64,000 nt of DNA from Terfezia claveryi. Taxonomy: Eukaryota; Ascomycota; Pezizomycetes; Pezizales; Pezizaceae. Under the pieces are notes generated by a model. It saw only the letters and a program-made list of their open reading frames with translations. It searched no databases and was not told the DNA's origin. Location: the NCBI GenBank assembly GCA_015179025.1, contig WHUX01000016.1, forward strand, positions 372,001 to 436,000, read 5' to 3'. Positions 9,925-20,059 of this stretch are shown one piece after another. How positions within the stretch are numbered: the first letter of the stretch is position 1; each line of letters begins with the position of its first letter. The position numbers and the translations under genes are program-made.

Positions 9925-10700
9925 AGTCCAATCTGCGGACAGAAGGGCATCAGGACCGCCTGGGTGAGAGGTCATATAGGCATTCATGGAGACGAGAAGG
10001 CGGACTGGAGAGCATCATACGAGTCATACCTAGGACAAATCAGAGACACAAGGCGCATAGCAACGGAGGGGAGGCCTACGAGCAGCTCTAGAGCCACCCG
10101 GTTGGAGGCCAGAAGTAAGGAGGGTTTTGGAGTACGGAGGTGCGAGTGGGGACGACGGCCTACACGTGGCTGCGGACGGGCCGGAGTCCACAGAAAAGCT
10201 GGCTACACCAGATCGGCAAAGAGGACACCAGGGCATACGAATGCGGACCCCGTTAGGGAACGCATAACACATCACATTCGAGTGCCCACGGTTCGGAGGA
10301 GTAAGAGCCACCCTTTTGGAGAACAAGAGTACATGGGCGGAACTGGACAAACCGGAGTGGAGGAAAAAGGGAGAGAATGTCTTTGAGGCCACGGAGGCCT
10401 TTTTCAGTTGCCTTCACAGCAAGCTCACTTGTGCGTTTTCACGAGTACATACCCCTTATTTGTTTTCGCGGTTCCATTTCTACGTTTTCCGGGTCGGGCT
10501 CCAATCAGGCCCCATCAGGGTCATCTGGCATAGGCCGGTTAATGACAGCATGGGAGGTCCCCGAGTCCCCGACCACACTCGTTGTATTTGTTATTTGTAT
10601 TTAGCACGCAGCCGGACCTGGCAGATTAACTTGCCCTGACCTGAATCCACCCGGGGTTCCGCATGGTCCCCCTAACGGGACCGCATATGAGTACTGAATA
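9925..10700 (+). pseudogene. LINE family A remnant: RNase H end and 3' UTR
   Basis: The frame at 9868-10386 contains AWVRGHIGIHGDEKAD, the conserved C-terminal motif of the RNase H domain found at the end of Tad/I-type LINE ORF2. Downstream the frame drifts by frameshifts, but TGQTGVEEKG and later nucleotide matches align with the better-kept copy at 20.2-20.9 kb. The 3' UTR follows (ggcagattaacttgccctga, ccacccggggttccgcatgg) and ends near 10700 in an A/T-rich tail. It is 5'-truncated. Confidence 0.75.
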
Positions 10701-11464
10701 TTTAAAAGTTTTTGTTGCACGACCTTGGTTGTCGGAGGAGGTCGAGGAGTCGAACCACTGGGCGGGCTTTTTGGGTTTGAATTCGTGAAGTTGGCGGTAC
10801 CAGGCCAGGGAGTTTCAATGTATCTATAGACTGCAATTCTTTATGTGGTGCAATTTTCCCTGTTATATTCTGAGGACATTGGTTGGGTTGTTTCCGAAGG
10901 GGTAGAGTTATTTCAATCAAGATTGGTCCATAACACGGCGCGTCCACTCCTGATGCTCAGTTTGCTGTCCCGGACCCGGGACTTCGTTTTCTTTCCGCCT
11001 TTCCACTCAAATTTGGTCCTTTACATCATCTGTTGCGTACACCTTGTCCTCCTTGGCCGGTCGTTCCTCTAGTAGAAGGTGCTCTTGTTGTTCAACTGTT
11101 GAAAAGCTGTAACGCCAACTTGAGCCCATAACCACCTCTAGATGGTAAGTTTCACCTTTCCATGCACCAATGGCGTCATCTGTTTCCACGAGCGCAACCT
11201 CCCAATAGCATTGCCAATCTAGTTTCTCTTTCGGCCCACGCAGGAGCCAGCGTGTAAAGTAAACCGTCGTGCTTCACTAAGAACCTCTATTGCCGGCCAC
11301 GGCACTAGAGTTCAGGCCAGCAAACTATAGGCACGTAACCTAAAGTTTCTGTTTAAGTACTTCTTGCTCGCTCATATTCTGTTGTCGCTCTAGTTGTGGA
11401 AGCTAAGCCCGGAGGCCATATAACTTGTTATTGAACATAGAGAAAGCTAGACCCGGACTGGGTC
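10701..11464. other. Non-coding gap
   Basis: A B-box-like string (GGTTCGACTCC on the minus strand near 10748) is present without an A box or acceptor stem. I see no supportable gene. Confidence 0.4.
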
Positions 11465-11841
11465 TTTTTTTTAAAAAAAATACTTGTTACTCCTATGCGG
11501 CCCCGTTAGGGGGGCCATGAGGAGCCACCCAGAAATCTGGGTGGATTCAAGGTTAAGGCAAGTTAATCTGCCAGAACCACGCAAAAATACATACAAATAT
11601 CGGGACGAGGCCCCATGCTGTCATTAACGGATTAAACCGATGACCCGGAAGCCTGACTGAGCCTTGACCACTAACTAAGCCAATAACAGGTGATATCGAA
11701 AATGTACTCTAATGAACTGGTAGGAAGGACTAATACAAAGGAGACTCGTGCTAAAACAAGTTTGAGCTCACGGAAAGTGAACTGGACTAAGTGAGCTCGT
11801 GGTATAGGAGCTTAAAGTAGGCTTCCGTGGCCTCGTACAGA
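11465..11841 (-). mobile_element. LINE family A, 3' end
   Basis: On the minus strand the unit begins within the last codons of ORF2; the reading EATEAYFKLLY-x-ELT-stop is shared with the copy at 20.2 kb. It then runs through the whole 3' UTR to cggccccgttaggggggcc and a T8/A8 tail near 11465-11485. The 5' truncation point abuts a short inverted-repeat unit at 11842. Confidence 0.75.
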
Positions 11842-11915
11842 TGACCCTCGATACAAGCATATCGTTCGGACCGGGAGAAGTATGCTTGTAACCAATATAT
11901 GCTTATAGCAAGAGA
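11842..11915. mobile_element. Short inverted-repeat unit (CTCGATACAAGCATA family)
   Basis: It begins CTCGATACAAGCATA and ends in a degraded complement (TATGCTTATAGCAAGAG). The internal phrase tatgcttgtaaccaatatat is shared with the unit at 30454-30604. Both copies touch LINE-A sequence. Confidence 0.45.
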
Positions 11916-12404
11916 AAATATAGGTACTTAAACTATAAAATGAAGTTAACTAGCGCTAGGTAATGTTGTGGAATAGGCTTATGAATCCAAGCAGCGCATA
12001 TAAACAAGAAATATCCAAACGAGAGTAGTAGGTGTGGAGGCGGGAATGTCAAGGAGAGGAGGCACCAGAAAGTCAGTGATCCTGCGCTGAACATGCAGAC
12101 GCCTGCATTGAATTTCTAGAGTCTCAATACTTTTCTCCTCACGCTGTAGAACATCTTGTAGGTCCCTGATATTGGCTGTAGGTTCAGCTTGAAGAGAAAA
12201 GGGGAGTAATCCTTCAATATGCGCGGGCGCTACCCTGAGGTGTAACCGGTCAAGCTCCGACCAGGACAACCGAAGATTTGGAAGAAAAGGCCATTGTTTT
12301 CACAGTCAGTATGTATACATCGGATCACTCGGTCTGATACAAAACCAAGTAAGCTAATTTGACAGTGAACAGGTGACATAAAATCGAGAGTGCATCATTG
12401 TTTG
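11916..12404. other. Gap with one unassigned short reading frame
   Basis: A 96-codon minus-strand frame (11979-12269) is open but shows no motif that I recognise. Nothing else is supportable. Confidence 0.3.
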
Positions 12405-12600
12405 ACATCTACGACCATAGACTGAAGAAAACGAGGCATCCGGTCCGCTCTGCCATATCTAAGCTTCAGATCGCCAGGCTAGTACTGCAGTGGGTGACCA
12501 TGCGGGAAAGTCTCCCACCGCAGCACGCAATGGGTTTTTAGAATTTTTGACTTCTTGTTTTGGTAGCATTGGATGGTTGCCTTTTTGGGAAATCACACAG
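12405..12600 (+). rRNA. 5S rRNA-like element, probably a 5S-derived SINE or pseudogene
   Basis: From 12405 the sequence follows a fungal 5S rRNA: acatctacgaccatag at the start, ccggtccgctctgcc in the loop A to helix III region, atctaagcttcagatcgcc, then ggctagtactgcagtgggtg and accatgcgggaa. The 5S internal promoter region is therefore kept. The normal 3' end, which should pair with the first bases, is missing and replaced by agtctcccaccgcagcacgc plus a T-rich tail (aatgggtttttagaattttt and onward). The same 5S-to-tail junction occurs in a second copy at 20060-20165, which argues for a retroposed family, not a working gene. Confidence 0.6.
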
Positions 12601-13079
12601 GTAGTCCTTTTTTGGTCCATACTTTTTTTGGTATCTCCCAGTCTTACCTTTTTTGTAGTCTGGAGGTCAACTTCTTTGGTGGGGTTTTCATGGGTTACTT
12701 CAAAAATGGTTCCAGTGAAGCATTGCCTTGGGCAGCCCTGAACTCGGCAAAGAAGTGGCATGGTTGAACCTAGGAGGCATTGCCCTGGGCAACCCTTAAC
12801 CAAGGATAGGACCTTAACCAAGGATAGGAATCACCCCAGCCTCATCTTGTTGTTCTTGCCAGCGTGATCGCAGTGGCTTCAGTTGGCTGATCGCGGCGTT
12901 GAATTTAGACGCAACAAGGTGAGGTAAGGGCTCTCCCGACTCCAGAGGTAGAGGGCAGTCTCCATGGTAGAGGGAAGTAAGGAAGGATGCGAAGGTTGTG
13001 TATCTGGTGTGGGGTAGAAGGAAGAGGGAAGATTAGGAAGGGGGGTGGGGCCAAGGGTATCGTGCGCCAAGGTTGCCAT
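12601..13079. other. Non-coding gap
   Basis: A short duplicated phrase occurs near 12780-12825 (accaaggatagg twice), with 'attgccttgggcagcc' and 'attgccctgggcaacc' at 12722 and 12780. There is no supportable gene. Confidence 0.4.
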
Positions 13080-13338
13080 AGCAGTCACGGTAACATGGCA
13101 CGAGGGGAGAAAGGGGAGGGCCGGTAGGGGCGTTGCAGCGGAGGAGTTTATTTATTAGGGGACGGGCTGGTTAGGAGCGTGGTGGCGGAGGAAGGGGTAT
13201 ATTTCTTAGGTTGGGAGGCAGGGCGTTTAAGCAACTTGTTGTCCCGTGAGAAACCAAACCTTCAAAGGGGCGGAACGGGGCCGTCTCATAGCCTTAGGCT
13301 CCATAGACGTACAGACTCCAAAAAAAAAAAAAAAAAAA
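13080..13338 (+). mobile_element. LINE family B, 3' end with poly(A), copy 1
   Basis: It contains ggacgggctggttaggagcg, gcagggcgtttaagcaactt and the terminal phrase gtctcatagccttaggctcc followed by atagacgtacagactcc and a run of 18 A (about 13321-13338). The same block precedes the poly(A) at 27362 and lies inverted at 28013-28250. A true poly(A) tail fits target-primed retrotransposition. No coding remains. Confidence 0.8.
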
Positions 13339-15328
13339 CCCTTTTTGTAATTAAGCTAGTTCTATCTTGGTAGTCTCACTACCATACTATTTTTGGTCTG
13401 GTTATTAATTTTAGATCGAGACTCCACCATGCCAACAGGCAGCTGAGGTGAGCCCTTCACACGCAGTGCTGCAGAAACAAATTTCGGAGTAGCCTCATAT
13501 TTGAAGTTTGACTTGGATGCTGTGCTGGGTCGGCATACCCTCTGTGCTGGCCGCGGGCAATTTAAATAATTACTCAATTTGGTGTATCGATAATGGTTTA
13601 TGAGTACTGATTTACCAAAAAAAAAAATGAATTGATAATTTCCCAGTCAATTAGACCCCCCCCTCTAACATTCCAATTTGGTTCAGCCAGAGCAATATAG
13701 TCATGATCTGTTAATACTTTCGTATGTCAATAAATTAAGTATTTCTCATCTCACGTTAGTAGTTGGGTAAAGGTTATTGGGTTTGTTGTAGCATTGTGCC
13801 ATTTGATCTCCCATAATGATGTTAAATAGCATCTACCTATTGTATAATAATTCTAGGTAAAACCTGCTTCGTTTTGGTTTAGAATTAAGAACTTGGAGTA
13901 CTTTAGCAATCTGCATATAAAAAGTACTGCTTTGCACCTTACCTGGATCCTATAAGTAATGAATAGCTGGGATTTTTCTAGTATTAAAATCAGACCAAAA
14001 ATATTATAATTATAATTGTCCCAAATTACATTGAATTCCATATAGCGTATCGATATTCAGCACAAGATAGTCGATATAGCCTGAGCAATAAGGCCCCATC
14101 AATAAGAACTCCCTCGGATAAGAAACTAATTTCCAAATACCTATTGGATAGGAAACGTTGCGGATTTTTAAGGCAGTAATAAACTCAGTATCCTCTATAA
14201 TGAGTTGTTAACATTACCAGCATGTACTTCACCATCTGAAGGGCTTGAAGTGATTTTTCTGGAATACTCCCCTTGTTCAATGTCTACTCTCTCCCGATAA
14301 TCAACGGGAAGGGTATGTGATATGGATATGGTGGTCACAATACTTCTTAGAGGGTTTTTTTTTAGTGTTGCAGAATGTTTTGTTTACCAAATTGAGGAAT
14401 TATATTAATTGCCCACGGTAGGCACAGTGGGTATGCCACCCGCGAGCAGCCCAGAAATTATACTGTATGTATGGTCATTTACTCTATATTGCCAAGCTGT
14501 ATGCGACGTATAGGAAAGGGGAAAAGACTTTGGTGTGAGCTAGTTGGTACTTCGCAACATATATAAAGGGAAGAGTTTCATCAAAGGAATAAAATAAAGT
14601 AAAAAAATCAAAAAAAAATCTATAGAGATTTGTGTTTTTTGTGTGTATGAAGCAGTAGCAACTTATGTAAATGATTGATTTTGCAATTACGAAAAAGGAA
14701 AGATTTTTCATTGATTTAATAGATTAGAGGGGTTCTCGGGGGTTCCGCAGGTAGAGCATCGGAGTTTGTTACGGTTGAGATTATGCAGACCGGGCCGGCG
14801 CCACCCGATGGTGGGTGGCCTGAAGTCAACCCCGCTTTCCTATATATATGCCCACTTCTTGTATCTAGTTATTGCTCTCTAAGACTCGAGCGAAGTTTTG
14901 TATCGCTGGGTTACTTTGAATGAAGCTATTATTCTTCGCACATTGTGCACCCAGTTAGGCCCGAGCAAGTGATTATGCCTTCGTGCACTCTATATATCGA
15001 TATTCCGACAGATATCACCGTGATCGCTAGCTCGCCCCTAACAGAGTTGAGGGTAACCCATAATAGAGGGTACCTACCTAATTGCCAGTAGTAGGTTGAC
15101 TGGTGATTTGTTATTACACCAGTGCTCAGGATGAGGTTGTGTTTAGACCTTTGACCAAAAGCAAAGCATAGCTTAACCTCATGCAATAACTATCTCTATA
15201 GTAACTATGCCACTTTTAATTAACATAAGCAGTAAATACAAAGACTCATAACTGAGTATAGCACTACCGGAGCACAATCTTTACCGTATGCAATACTGCC
15301 ACTGCAAAATTTAATATTAAGAAGAGAC
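13339..15328. other. AT-rich non-coding stretch
   Basis: Two kilobases of A/T-rich sequence with only short frames. Near 14738-14790 a 'ggtagagcatcgg' string recalls a tRNA D arm, but no matching T arm follows. I found no gene. Confidence 0.5.
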
Positions 15329-16675
15329 CTAAAAAACCCACCTCCTTCTCAATAAGTACAACGGGCGAGACATTTGAAAATGGTTATTCTTGTTGACACC
15401 AGTCAACATTAAGTGCGTTGGAGGCATACGAGTGGGCTGTGTCATCACGCCTGCATACTTTGTTGGTCGTAGGATTGGATTTTTATCGACTGACGCAGCT
15501 GGCATCGCTCTGCCACAGGAGAGGACATCTTGAGGGTAATATACCTTTAAAGGTGCAAAATTCGTAGCTGTTTTGTTGCTGTTGGCAAGGCTAGGGAGAA
15601 TTGTTGCTGCTGCTGTGGCGGCGATGGTCTTAGCGGGCGTAGATCCGGAGTTCGATTGTATTTGTTGTGGTGTGGAGGCGAGAGTGTGCAGACAGCGATG
15701 AGGGGTGATGCTAGTTCTAATCGTGGAAAACTTTTGGTCGTTTTTGGCCTCGGTGTTAACAATCCCTCCGTCACTTTTGGCCTTGGTGTTAACAATCCCT
15801 CCGTCACTTTTGGCCTCGGTGTTAACAATCCCTCCGTCATCTTTGGCCTCGGTATTAACAATCCGTCCGTCACTTTTGGCCTCGGTGTTAACAATCCCTC
15901 CGTCACTCAACGCGAAAACCATACAGTCCACCAGAAGTGAAAACTCTTTCTTCCACTTCTCATACTCATTTTTCATGCCTTCAAACATTACATCAAACTT
16001 GTATGTGAGCTGAAACGATGTGCCGTCGAAACTGATCATGCGCCAACTTTCTCCTGTCGTAATGAAACCATATACCTTACCACTATCATTATTACCTCTC
16101 ATATCAAACATGGACAGCAAGCATTGTTTCATCGCTTGACCCACAGAAGATCGCTTTACCTCAATGACAATAACGAACTTCTCTTCCGTAACCGAAATAA
16201 GATCCACGACCGCAAACTCCTCCACCCCACCTGCCTCTGCCTCAGGATCACTACCAACAGCAATAATCTGCCGCTCTCTCTGTAACAGTAAACTCTTTCG
16301 ACACGTCTGGCGCCTGAAACCGGAGATTATGGGAACAATCAAAGTGTAAACCAAATCATTAATATTAGCTTCGTTGAAATGGGCCCTAGCCTCCGAAGGA
16401 TAACCCTCCGCATCAAGATAGTCAATGACATTGTCATAAACCCTCCGCTTAATTTCACCAATGGCATCCTCCCCTAAAGCCTTACTCTGGCCATCTAACA
16501 TATCCTTTACAGGAATGGCGTTATCTTCGAGTGTTAAGAATCTGATACCAACTCTCTTTTCTGCGTCCTGAATAGTAAACTTCGCATAAGACTTGGACTT
16601 CTTCGCCTTGCGTTTCTTTCTCCGTTGCATACTGCTGTGTTTCTTTCCTTGTTGCACGCTGCTTTCATCCGCCAT
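15329..16675 (-). CDS. PD-(D/E)XK-like nuclease-fold protein with internal repeats
   Basis: Single-exon frame of 448 residues starting at ATG 16675. Residues 17-28 are strongly basic (RRKKRKAKKSK), a plausible nuclear localisation signal. Around residues 153-230 the order FAVVDL, VIVIEVK, GQAMKQCLLSMF, GFITTG matches a restriction-endonuclease-like core: D158, then E172-V-K174 at the end of a hydrophobic strand, then a helix with Q180/Q184. This D-x13-E-x-K layout is the PD-(D/E)XK signature; the identification is by motif only. Residues 257-311 are five 11-residue repeats (SDGGIVNTEAK type). The remaining Ser/Thr/Pro-rich tail is unlike a folded domain. No neighbouring gene suggests a pathway. 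It could be a host nuclease-like protein or a domesticated or effector-like member; I cannot tell. Confidence 0.7.
   Translation of the reverse strand: MADESSVQQGKKHSSMQRRKKRKAKKSKSYAKFTIQDAEKRVGIRFLTLEDNAIPVKDMLDGQSKALGEDAIGEIKRRVYDNVIDYLDAEGYPSEARAHFNEANINDLVYTLIVPIISGFRRQTCRKSLLLQRERQIIAVGSDPEAEAGGVEEFAVVDLISVTEEKFVIVIEVKRSSVGQAMKQCLLSMFDMRGNNDSGKVYGFITTGESWRMISFDGTSFQLTYKFDVMFEGMKNEYEKWKKEFSLLVDCMVFALSDGGIVNTEAKSDGRIVNTEAKDDGGIVNTEAKSDGGIVNTKAKSDGGIVNTEAKNDQKFSTIRTSITPHRCLHTLASTPQQIQSNSGSTPAKTIAATAAATILPSLANSNKTATNFAPLKVYYPQDVLSCGRAMPAASVDKNPILRPTKYAGVMTQPTRMPPTHLMLTGVNKNNHFQMSRPLYLLRRRWVF
15747..15911 (-). repeat. 33-bp in-frame minisatellite
   Basis: Five tandem 33-bp units carrying cctcggtgttaacaatccct on the plus strand, with a few substitutions between units. 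They lie wholly inside the nuclease-like gene and keep its frame. Confidence 0.95.
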
Positions 16676-17277
16676 CGTAACAGGTTCTACTAACCTATTA
16701 GTATTAACTTATACAAACCCAACGTTGAACTCACCGATGGATATCATTTCCTGCTCAAACCTAGCAACCTAGCAAAACGTTTACTGAGTACTGACTCGAA
16801 TGAAATGCGTCCTAAAGGGAAGTGTAAAGGACTGGACAATTGTGGCAGGTACTGCCATGCATGTATAATCGACGTGAATAATCGGTTGACCCTCTGCTGA
16901 CATGCACGCCAAGGCGTTTCAGAAAGGCTGGAGAAAGAGGTAGAGAAAATCAAATTGGATTCGTGTAGGAGAGAGGGGAGGGGGGGGGTTAAGAGAACAG
17001 GTTGGACGTTTGGAAGTGGAAAAAGAGAATCTTCGGAAGTACACTCTGGAGGTGACAGGGGATTTGTTTTGGAAAAGATCCTACCGGAAGGACGTGTTGA
17101 AGAGTTTGAGGTAAGATGACCTTTCTCTAGGAGGCGGAGTTTTGGAAGAAAAGATGTGGAAGAGGAGGAGGAAACCTTTTAAATGCCTTCGCTAGTGGAA
17201 CATGTGTCAGGTACAACACTACGTACTGAAGCGTATAGAAGAGGATCACAGTCAGAATATAGCTCCACTCACACCTT
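16676..17277. other. Upstream region of the nuclease-like gene
   Basis: This should hold the promoter of the minus-strand gene that starts at 16675. A G-rich run (ggagaggggaggggggggg) lies near 16971-16989. I cannot point to a defined TATA or transcription start. Confidence 0.4.
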
Positions 17278-17420
17278 CTGTGAGGAATCCGACTGTGTCA
17301 TGATATTGATGATGAGATGACCCTCTTCCACGGGAACTGGGCTCCTTATATACAGAGAGAACAACCTTTTGCCAAGCCCGCCAAATTTCCCTTTCCAGTA
17401 AATGCAGGAATCTGAGGAAG
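17278..17420. repeat. Dispersed repeat, possible solo-LTR remnant, copy 1
   Basis: It begins TGTGAGGAATCC and contains ttatatacagagagaacaac and ccaagcccgccaaatttccc. The same order of phrases recurs at 21029-21160. A TG start with a downstream TATATA fits an LTR, but I found no clear end or target duplication. Confidence 0.35.
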
Positions 17421-17462
17421 CCACGATTACCTGATTCCGTCGTGTGGTTTAGCGAGCAAAGT

Positions 17463-17689
17463 TAGTCTGGTTGGCACAACACGGTCTGGTGTAAAACTTC
17501 TTTTCCCATTTTCGCTAAAATAGAGCTACCGACTTGGCCTCATGCATTTGCGGCCTCTAGTCATGCATTTGCGGCCTCTATATTCATGCATTTGCGGCCT
17601 CATGCATTTGCGGCCTCATGCATTTGCGGCCTCATGCATTTGCGGCCTCTATATACCCCGTTTGGCGGGGTCTTGTGCCAACTAGACTA
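17463..17689. mobile_element. MITE with TAGTCTGGTTGGCACAA ends and internal minisatellite
   Basis: The left end TAGTCTGGTTGGCACAA and the right end TTGTGCCAACTAGACTA are inverted repeats of 17 bp with one mismatch. Between them lie six direct copies of CATGCATTTGCGGCCT (about 17540-17650). The same 17-bp end occurs alone at many other places in the window. The flanks do not show an obvious target duplication. Confidence 0.55.
17537..17650. repeat. Minisatellite CATGCATTTGCGGCCT x6
   Basis: Six copies of a 16-bp unit with spacers of 0-8 bp. CATGCA is itself palindromic. Confidence 0.9.
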
Positions 17690-17752
17690 ATATATATATA
17701 GTCTGGTTGGCACAATCCTCTCGTAATATATATATAGTCTGGTTGGCACAAC
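17690..17752. repeat. Tandem pair of the TATATA-AGTCTGGTTGGCACAA motif
   Basis: The unit (atatatata then gtctggttggcacaa) is repeated at about 17701-17715 and 17738-17752, directly beside the MITE end. This gives three motif copies within 80 bp. Confidence 0.8.
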
Positions 17753-18175
17753 ACCCTCCACAGATATATATATGGAATTCATGCATCCCAATAGACGTTA
17801 GTGCCGTCTCACGTTAGCGTGCCTTGGGCCTTGGCAAAGTCACTATTGCGGCCGCATTGCATATTTATTACGACATGTGGCGTGTTGTGGCCGCATTTAG
17901 TTCTCTTAGCAAATTTGATGCACATACGTTGTCGCTCAGGCTTGTTTCCAGACGTTTTGTTTGTTTCCAGACGTTTTTCAGACGACACCTAACAATCCGA
18001 AGCTTGGCGAAGGTTTTAATCGCTGACTAAAACGTTTGTAGCGAGACTGAGTAATCCCAGTAGATTAGATAATGTCATATATAGAAATGTGGCATTATTC
18101 TGTGCCACAGATTGGCGTCGAATCAACAATTAATAGTGGAAATACAGTATTATTCTTGAAGCATGTGAAGGACGC
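17753..18175. other. Non-coding gap
   Basis: I see no gene. It ends at the TA (18176-18177) bordering the long inverted-repeat element. Confidence 0.4.
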
Positions 18176-18177
18176 TA

Positions 18178-19980
18178 GAGTAACATACTGCGTAACGATC
18201 GACACCCACGTGACGATCGACACCGGCCCCCTGCCACATGCCGTAATATTCCAATATCTCCATCAATAGATGCGATATCGATGCAGTAAGAACAATGAAT
18301 ATGGGCTAAAAACACTCGAAAAAGTCAAATTTAATATCTCCAACCCACTCCGATCTACGCTGAACCCTCTATAGCACCTGAATTCGCAATACCACTTACG
18401 AGCACCCCTCTAGCATAATCCACCCCCACCCGCCCCACACTGCCCACGACAACCACTGCTAGCTGCCATAGGTTCCCTAGAGGTCCACTCTATAAGCCTT
18501 ATTAGTATAGACTCAAGCTGCTCACTGTATATAGAACTACATGGACTACAAACTGTACTGCTCTGTAATACTTTTGCAAGCTAGCCCCCTCGGTATCGAA
18601 TTTCAGCTATTTTAAGCGATTCAATCAAGCTATATTTGTGGTACTGCAATCTCAAGATCTTAGGGTGCCCCTCTATACAGTATTTTAAGCCCAGCATGTT
18701 CCGTAGCTTCTGAATCATGCAAATTTCTGACCAAGCTCTATATATCTCGATATACAATGTATTCGGCCTCAAGGGTCCTAGCAATCATAATACTAAGCCG
18801 CTCGATTCAATACAGGCTTAGCCGAGACTTTTGAAGGCCCTTGATCTGTTTCTACAACTGGGGCTTCACCTCTGTACCATTATTAAGTATCTTAAAGGTT
18901 TGGGTACATTTTACAACCTCCACCGGATATCTTAATATTTTAGAGGAACTTGTAATCTGTATAGGATTTCTTATGAGTAGGAAGACGCAGGAGTATTCAG
19001 AGCTACTTGAAGGAGGTTAAGAGATATTGACCAGTTGAGGGTAGCTGAGATGCGTTGGGTGGAGAGGTGTCCGAATACCCAAAGGTACCAGCCACAGACT
19101 TGCACTAGCAGCACAGCAGGGCCAGCACCAGCACCAGCACTGAATACAGGCATGTGGTTAAGGCGCCTACCTTGCGCTTGAGCCAATATGGCTCAATTGA
19201 AGCTCGTGAAATTTATGAGCTTCAATCCTAGAGATGATATAACGTACACAAACTCCTAAACCCTCAAAAAACTTAACAATGGCACAGAGAAGAAGCCCCA
19301 GTTGTAGAAACAGATCAAGGGCCTTCAAAAGTCTCGGCTAAGCCTGTATTGAATCGAGCGGCTTAGTATTATGATTGCTAGGACCCTTGAGGCCGAATAC
19401 ATTGTATATCGAGATATATAGAGCTTGGTCAGAAATTTGCATGATTCAGAAGCTACGGAACATGCTGGGCTTAAAATACTGTATAGAGGGGCACCCTAAG
19501 ATCTTGAGATTGCAGTACCACAAATATAGCTTGATTGAATCGCTTAAAATAGCTGAAATTCGATACCGAGGGGGCTAGCTTGCAAAAGTATTACAGAGCA
19601 GTACAGTTTGTAGTCCATGTAGTTCTATATACAGTGAGCAGCTTGAGTCTATACTAATAAGGCTTATAGAGTGGACCTCTAGGGAACCTATGGCAGCTAG
19701 CAGTGGTTGTCGTGGGCAGTGTGGGGCGGGTGGGGGTGGATTATGCTAGAGGGGTGCTCGTAAGTGGTATTGCGAATTCAGGTGCTATAGAGGGTTCAGC
19801 GTAGATCGGAGTGGGTTGGAGATATTAAATTTGACTTTTTCGAGTGTTTTTAGCCCATATTCATTGTTCTTACTGCATCGATATCGCATCTATTGATGGA
19901 GATATTGGAATATTACGGCATGTGGCAGGGGGCCGGGTCGATCGTCACGTGGGTGTCGATCGTTACGCAGTATGTTACTC
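18178..19980. mobile_element. Giant inverted-repeat (foldback) element
   Basis: Two inverted arms of about 700 bp (18178-18905 and 19253-19980) flank a unique centre of about 350 bp. The ends are GAGTAACATACTGCG and its complement, bordered by TA at 18176-18177 and 19981-19982. The arms are almost identical by eye near the ends (one small indel near 18225/19935) and diverge toward the centre. The subterminal phrase cgatcgacacc is doubled in the arm. The same short frame of 67 codons appears in both arms as an expected mirror, not as evidence of a gene. The TA border suggests mobilisation by a Tc1/mariner-type transposase in trans. Confidence 0.85.
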
Positions 19981-20059
19981 TAGACACTGATAGGCTTAGT
20001 GCCATTTGAGATCATCCGAGGTAGTGACTACGCTAGCAATGCCAATTAACAACCAGACT

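Noticed and set aside
10740..10790. B-box-like GGTTCGACTCC on the minus strand
   Set aside because: No A box at proper distance and no acceptor stem; probably chance in GC-rich sequence.
14735..14800. Possible tRNA (ggtagagcatcgg followed by a stem-like region)
   Set aside because: Only a D-arm-like string is present; no B box or acceptor stem could be matched.
19140..19190. tRNA-like string gtggttaaggcgcctacctt in the centre of the foldback element
   Set aside because: It resembles an A box only; no T arm or acceptor pairing was found.
18581..19578. Identical 67-codon reading frames on opposite strands (18581-18784 and 19375-19578)
   Set aside because: They are mirror images created by the long inverted repeat and have no protein motif; not evidence of a duplicated gene.
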